A DNA stretch of 17,297 nucleotides from Anthropogastromicrobium sp963626545 (GTDB taxonomy: Bacteria; Bacillota; Clostridia; Lachnospirales; Lachnospiraceae), in contig CAVFYJ010000077.1 in NCBI GenBank assembly GCA_963626545.1, positions 1-17,297 on the forward strand, given 5' to 3'. Position 1 is the stretch's first letter; each line of letters begins with the position of its first letter. Shown here piece by piece: positions 14,413 through 17,297 of this stretch. Made by a program: the position numbers and the translations under genes. The notes beneath the pieces were generated by a model. It was not told the DNA's origin. It made no database searches and saw only the letters and a list, made by a program, of their open reading frames with translations.

Positions 14413-16806
14413 TTACTTTGCTTCCTCAAAAATCGGATCCAGAATCGTCGCGATTGATTTTATATCAATTGGTTTCACAATATGACCATTCATGCCACAC
14501 TCAAATGCCTTTCTTCGATCCTCATCAAAGGCATTTGCTGTCATTGCAACGATCGGAATATTCGCTTTTTTATTGTTTGCAAGGGTACGAATTTCCTTTG
14601 TCGCCGTATAACCATCCATTCTCGGCATCTGAATATCCATTAGTACCAGATCATATTGATCCTCAGGTGCCTCATTGATAATCGAAACTGCTTCGATGCC
14701 ATCCTCAGCACTGTCAATCACCATACCGGTTTCCTCTAAAATCGCTGTTGCAATTTCACGGTTCATCTCATTATCCTCTACGAGAAGAACTCTTCTGCCT
14801 CTATAATCATATGAGCGTTTTTTATGTGTTGTGCCTTCTATATTTTCGATATCTTTTGATTTCTCCTCTCCCATCTGAACAGGCTTTGTCAACACACTCT
14901 TTAGCTCTGACATGAAAATAGGCTTTGCAACAAAAGCCGTTACACCCGCTTCTCTCGCTTCTTTTTCAAAATCCGCCCAGTCGTATGCTGTCAGTACAAT
15001 GATCGACACATCTTCTCCAATTACCCGACGGATTCTGCGGACTGTTTCAATTCCATTCATATCCGGCATCAGATAATCCACGACATAGACCTTATACTCA
15101 TCCTTCAGCTCGGCCGCATCCTGCGCGCGAAGAACAGCCTCCTTACCGGATACCGTCCACTCTGGCCGCATTTCGATACTCCGAAGTATCTTGCAAACAC
15201 TACGGCAGGTGTCAATATCATCATCAACCACAAGCGCCCTCGCACCTTGCAATTCTTCAATCGGCTGGTGTTTGATTGTTTGATTTGATAAACGAACAGT
15301 AAGCGTTACCGTAAACTTAGAGCCCTTTCCTTCCTCACTCTCCACTTCAATCGTGCCACCCATCATTTCAACGATGTTTTTCGTAATGGCCATACCAAGA
15401 CCCGTTCCCTGAATTCCACTTACAGTAGTAGATTGTTCTCGCGAAAAAGTGTCAAATACATGACCGACAAATTCAGGTGACATTCCAATACCGGTGTCCT
15501 TGATTGAAAATTCATAGGTGGTATATCCAGTTGCCACACATGGTTTTTCCACAAGATGGATGATGATATCTCCGCCAACAGGCGTAAACTTGATGGCATT
15601 GCCTACGATATTGATCAAAACCTGATTTAGTCGCAGCTTATCGGTTATGACATCCTCATGCTGTACATCCTGCGTATCGATATAGAGATTTAGTTGCTTT
15701 GCGTTAATCAACCCTTGAATCATGGTTCGCAAATCATGGAGAAGATCTGGCAGATGTACCGGTTTTTCATCCAGCTTCACACTTCCGCTTTCGATACGGC
15801 TCATATCCAGAATGTCATTAATCAAACTTAGCAGATGCGTACTAGATGTATTGATTTTTGCAAGATAATCCTGCACCAGCTCAGTATTGTCGATGTGTGT
15901 CTGTGCCAGTGCCGTAAAACCAATAATCGCATTCATCGGTGTTCGGATATCATGCGACATGCTGTTTAAAAACATGGTCTTTGCTTTATTGGCCTGCTGC
16001 GCAGCCGTGAGTGCAAGAGAAAGCTGTTCCTGCTGCTCTCTCAGTGCCTCATCCTTTTCCATTTCTGCATTCAATGCACACTGTACTTTCTTTTCTTCCT
16101 CTTTTAATTCTTTATTTGTCTGTTCTAGTCGTTCCTGCGTCAAAATCAAATTTTGGCGAATCTCGATCTCTCCCACAAAAAAGGCCATCAATGCTGAAAA
16201 GGTTTGCGCATAAGTCTGAAGCGACAAGCCAAAATTCATATATTCATAGGCCGTTGCTCCAGCCATCAGGAAAAAATAAGTCCAGCTCAAAAATTTGAAA
16301 TTTTTGCTGAATTTACTATGATACTTAATCAGTAGCCAAAGTACAACAAGCAAGGCGGCAATCGGTGCCACATGTGTCAGGCGATAATACGTCCCTCTGC
16401 TATATCCATTGTTACTGTCAATGGAATAAAACCAACCAAAATAAAGATTCAGCGTCAGCGCACTGATCGCAACCACCTCAAGCAGCCAATATGCTTTCAA
16501 TACAAGATCTGGCTTCTCGTTTTTGTTTCTAACCAACTTCCATATAAAGATCGAAAAAACAAGTGAGACAAGATCATTTGAGACAAACGTAATATAATTA
16601 CTGACTCTTGTTGTCGTTCCCCAGAAAAGACCTGGCATGCCATCAAACGCCCATGAGATCGCATCACTGACAAGTCTGGTGATGCATACGATCATCAAAA
16701 TTTTTGTAACTCTTTTTTGTTTTAGTTCGCTTCTAAATAAATACATTATGACGCAAAATATTAGTGTAACCCATATTTCACTTGCTGCAAGCTGCACACT
16801 TTGCAT
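14413..16806 (-). CDS. Multi-pass membrane hybrid histidine kinase with two receivers
   Basis: Orphan hybrid kinase of 797 residues. About seven membrane helices fill residues 8-215, with only short loops, so the signal is probably sensed in or near the membrane. A coiled coil at about 218-275 leads to HisKA with H285 in SMSHDIRTPMNAI. The ATP-binding domain shows N399/N403, DTGIGM (437-442) and GTGLGM (467-472). Receiver 1 (about 522-640) has D577 in VVDYLMPDMNG and K628. Receiver 2 (about 671-790) has D724 in LMDIQMPRMDG and K778. There is no HPt or DNA-binding domain, so any output must pass to another protein. GGAGGG precedes ATG 16806. It has its own promoter and terminator, and nothing nearby reveals its target. 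Confidence 0.95.
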   Translation of the reverse strand: MQSVQLAASEIWVTLIFCVIMYLFRSELKQKRVTKILMIVCITRLVSDAISWAFDGMPGLFWGTTTRVSNYITFVSNDLVSLVFSIFIWKLVRNKNEKPDLVLKAYWLLEVVAISALTLNLYFGWFYSIDSNNGYSRGTYYRLTHVAPIAALLVVLWLLIKYHSKFSKNFKFLSWTYFFLMAGATAYEYMNFGLSLQTYAQTFSALMAFFVGEIEIRQNLILTQERLEQTNKELKEEEKKVQCALNAEMEKDEALREQQEQLSLALTAAQQANKAKTMFLNSMSHDIRTPMNAIIGFTALAQTHIDNTELVQDYLAKINTSSTHLLSLINDILDMSRIESGSVKLDEKPVHLPDLLHDLRTMIQGLINAKQLNLYIDTQDVQHEDVITDKLRLNQVLINIVGNAIKFTPVGGDIIIHLVEKPCVATGYTTYEFSIKDTGIGMSPEFVGHVFDTFSREQSTTVSGIQGTGLGMAITKNIVEMMGGTIEVESEEGKGSKFTVTLTVRLSNQTIKHQPIEELQGARALVVDDDIDTCRSVCKILRSIEMRPEWTVSGKEAVLRAQDAAELKDEYKVYVVDYLMPDMNGIETVRRIRRVIGEDVSIIVLTAYDWADFEKEAREAGVTAFVAKPIFMSELKSVLTKPVQMGEEKSKDIENIEGTTHKKRSYDYRGRRVLLVEDNEMNREIATAILEETGMVIDSAEDGIEAVSIINEAPEDQYDLVLMDIQMPRMDGYTATKEIRTLANNKKANIPIVAMTANAFDEDRRKAFECGMNGHIVKPIDIKSIATILDPIFEEAK

Positions 16807-16906
16807 CGTTCTCCCTCCATTAGCTCCTTTTTATTGCTTTTCTTTCTTTTATTTTTCCATAATTTCCCTCAAAATTTCTTCCAGAAAATTACAGTTTATA
16901 CGTCTA

Positions 16907-16934
16907 ATTATACTTACTTTCCAGCCGCGGTCAA
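16907..16934 (-). promoter_or_regulatory. Sigma-A-type promoter of the hybrid kinase gene
   Basis: On the - strand TTGACC (16934-16929) and a perfect TATAAT (16912-16907) are 16 bases apart. They lie about 100 bases ahead of the start codon, predicting a leader of about 95 nt that is purine-rich and otherwise featureless. Confidence 0.75.
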
Positions 16935-16960
16935 CCTTTATCCAAGAAAATATCACTCAG

Positions 16961-17007
16961 AAAAATCCCCTCTTTCCCAGACAAACTTATCCAGCAAAGA
17001 GGGGATT
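16961..17007 (-). terminator. Terminator after the copper-chaperone gene
   Basis: The arms AATCCCCTCTTT (16964-16975) and AAAGAGGGGATT (16996-17007) pair perfectly around a 20-base loop. On the - strand the hairpin ends in a T run (16965-16961), about 20 bases after the stop codon of the chaperone gene. Confidence 0.88.
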
Positions 17008-17024
17008 CCATTCTTTAATAATTT

Positions 17025-17234
17025 TTATTCGATTCCCTTAACGATATAATCCTGATCCTCAACAGCCTTCTTCAGCACATCGTCAGCTACATCACTGCTC
17101 AGTGTAACAACAGCGGTACCTGCCTCGTGGCTGGCAACTGCGCTCTCAACACCATCCAGTGCCTCAAGTGCCTTCTTTACGCGATTCTCGCAGTGTCCAC
17201 ACATCATTCCTTCGATCTTCATTGTCTTTGTCAT
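17025..17234 (-). CDS. copZ: Heavy-metal-associated (HMA) domain protein, CopZ-like
   Basis: A 69-residue soluble protein with the ferredoxin-like HMA fold, probably carrying Cu(I) to a copper ATPase or regulator in the cytoplasm. The metal site is MMCGHC, with C12 and C15, followed by ENRVKKALEALDGVESAVAS and a DQDYIVKGIE ending, as in CopZ and the N-terminal domains of CopA. ATG 17234 gives the usual family length; AAAGGA is 12 bases ahead, a long spacer. ATG 17246 is also in frame but touches the ribosome site. Upstream genes lie beyond the window; the remaining bases 17265-17297 show nothing recognisable. CopZ is the best name, but a domain split from a larger metal ATPase system cannot be excluded. 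Confidence 0.88.
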   Translation of the reverse strand: MTKTMKIEGMMCGHCENRVKKALEALDGVESAVASHEAGTAVVTLSSDVADDVLKKAVEDQDYIVKGIE

Positions 17235-17297
17235 AGTTTTTATCATTCCTTTCGTTTCGCTCAAGGCACAAACAAGTTATGAAAAATGTTGCGCCCC

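Overview
The window looks like chromosomal DNA of a low-to-moderate GC Gram-positive member of the Clostridia, most likely family Lachnospiraceae. The grounds are strong AGGAGG-type ribosome sites, LplA/LplB/LplC-type sugar transport with a YesM/YesN regulatory pair, the sequence style of the thioredoxin-reductase-like remnant, and a multi-pass hybrid histidine kinase. The genus cannot be told from the sequence alone. I see no rRNA, tRNA, CRISPR array, transposase or integrase.

Layout. (1) 1-1860: a TPR-GGDEF signalling protein on the + strand with a good promoter and a strong terminator. (2) 1861-2715: a decayed patch on the - strand. A short, atypical response-regulator receiver is cut off in its linker and abuts the C-terminal third of a thioredoxin-reductase-like flavoprotein. 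Degenerate short tandem repeats lie on both sides. (3) 2773-9370: a - strand carbohydrate operon read right to left: secreted solute-binding protein, two permeases, a cytoplasmic GH2 glycosidase, and a small membrane-anchored protein of unknown function that has no normal start codon. (4) 9607-12696: divergent from the operon, a YesN-type AraC response regulator and a YesM-type histidine kinase. (5) 12702-14268: two remnants joined near 14113-14117: the C-terminal half of a YetA/PcRGLX-like exo-rhamnogalacturonan lyase family protein (- strand) and a 51-codon piece of a TetR regulator (+ strand). (6) 14413-17234: an orphan multi-pass hybrid histidine kinase with two receivers, and a CopZ-type metallochaperone, each with its own terminator.

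How the genes work together (inference). The kinase at 10849 probably senses an extracellular glycan signal and phosphorylates the regulator at 9607, which would activate the divergent operon across the 236-base gap. The binding protein and two permeases import an oligosaccharide, powered by an ATPase encoded elsewhere (MsmX-type, as is usual for this class), and the GH2 enzyme cleaves it in the cytoplasm. YesMN, Lpl-type permeases and a YetA-like protein also occur together in Bacillus rhamnogalacturonan I utilisation, so a pectin side-chain or RG-I-derived substrate is the best guess.

The most unusual features are not a new enzyme system. They are (a) four gaps between - strand genes carrying phased tandem arrays with different unit lengths (10, 13, 12+10 and 11 bp), all purine-rich and SD-like on the coding strand and all abutting a start or stop codon; (b) clear recombination scars where partial genes meet; and (c) a stop codon that separates the GH2 enzyme from a membrane-anchored ORF in the same reading frame.
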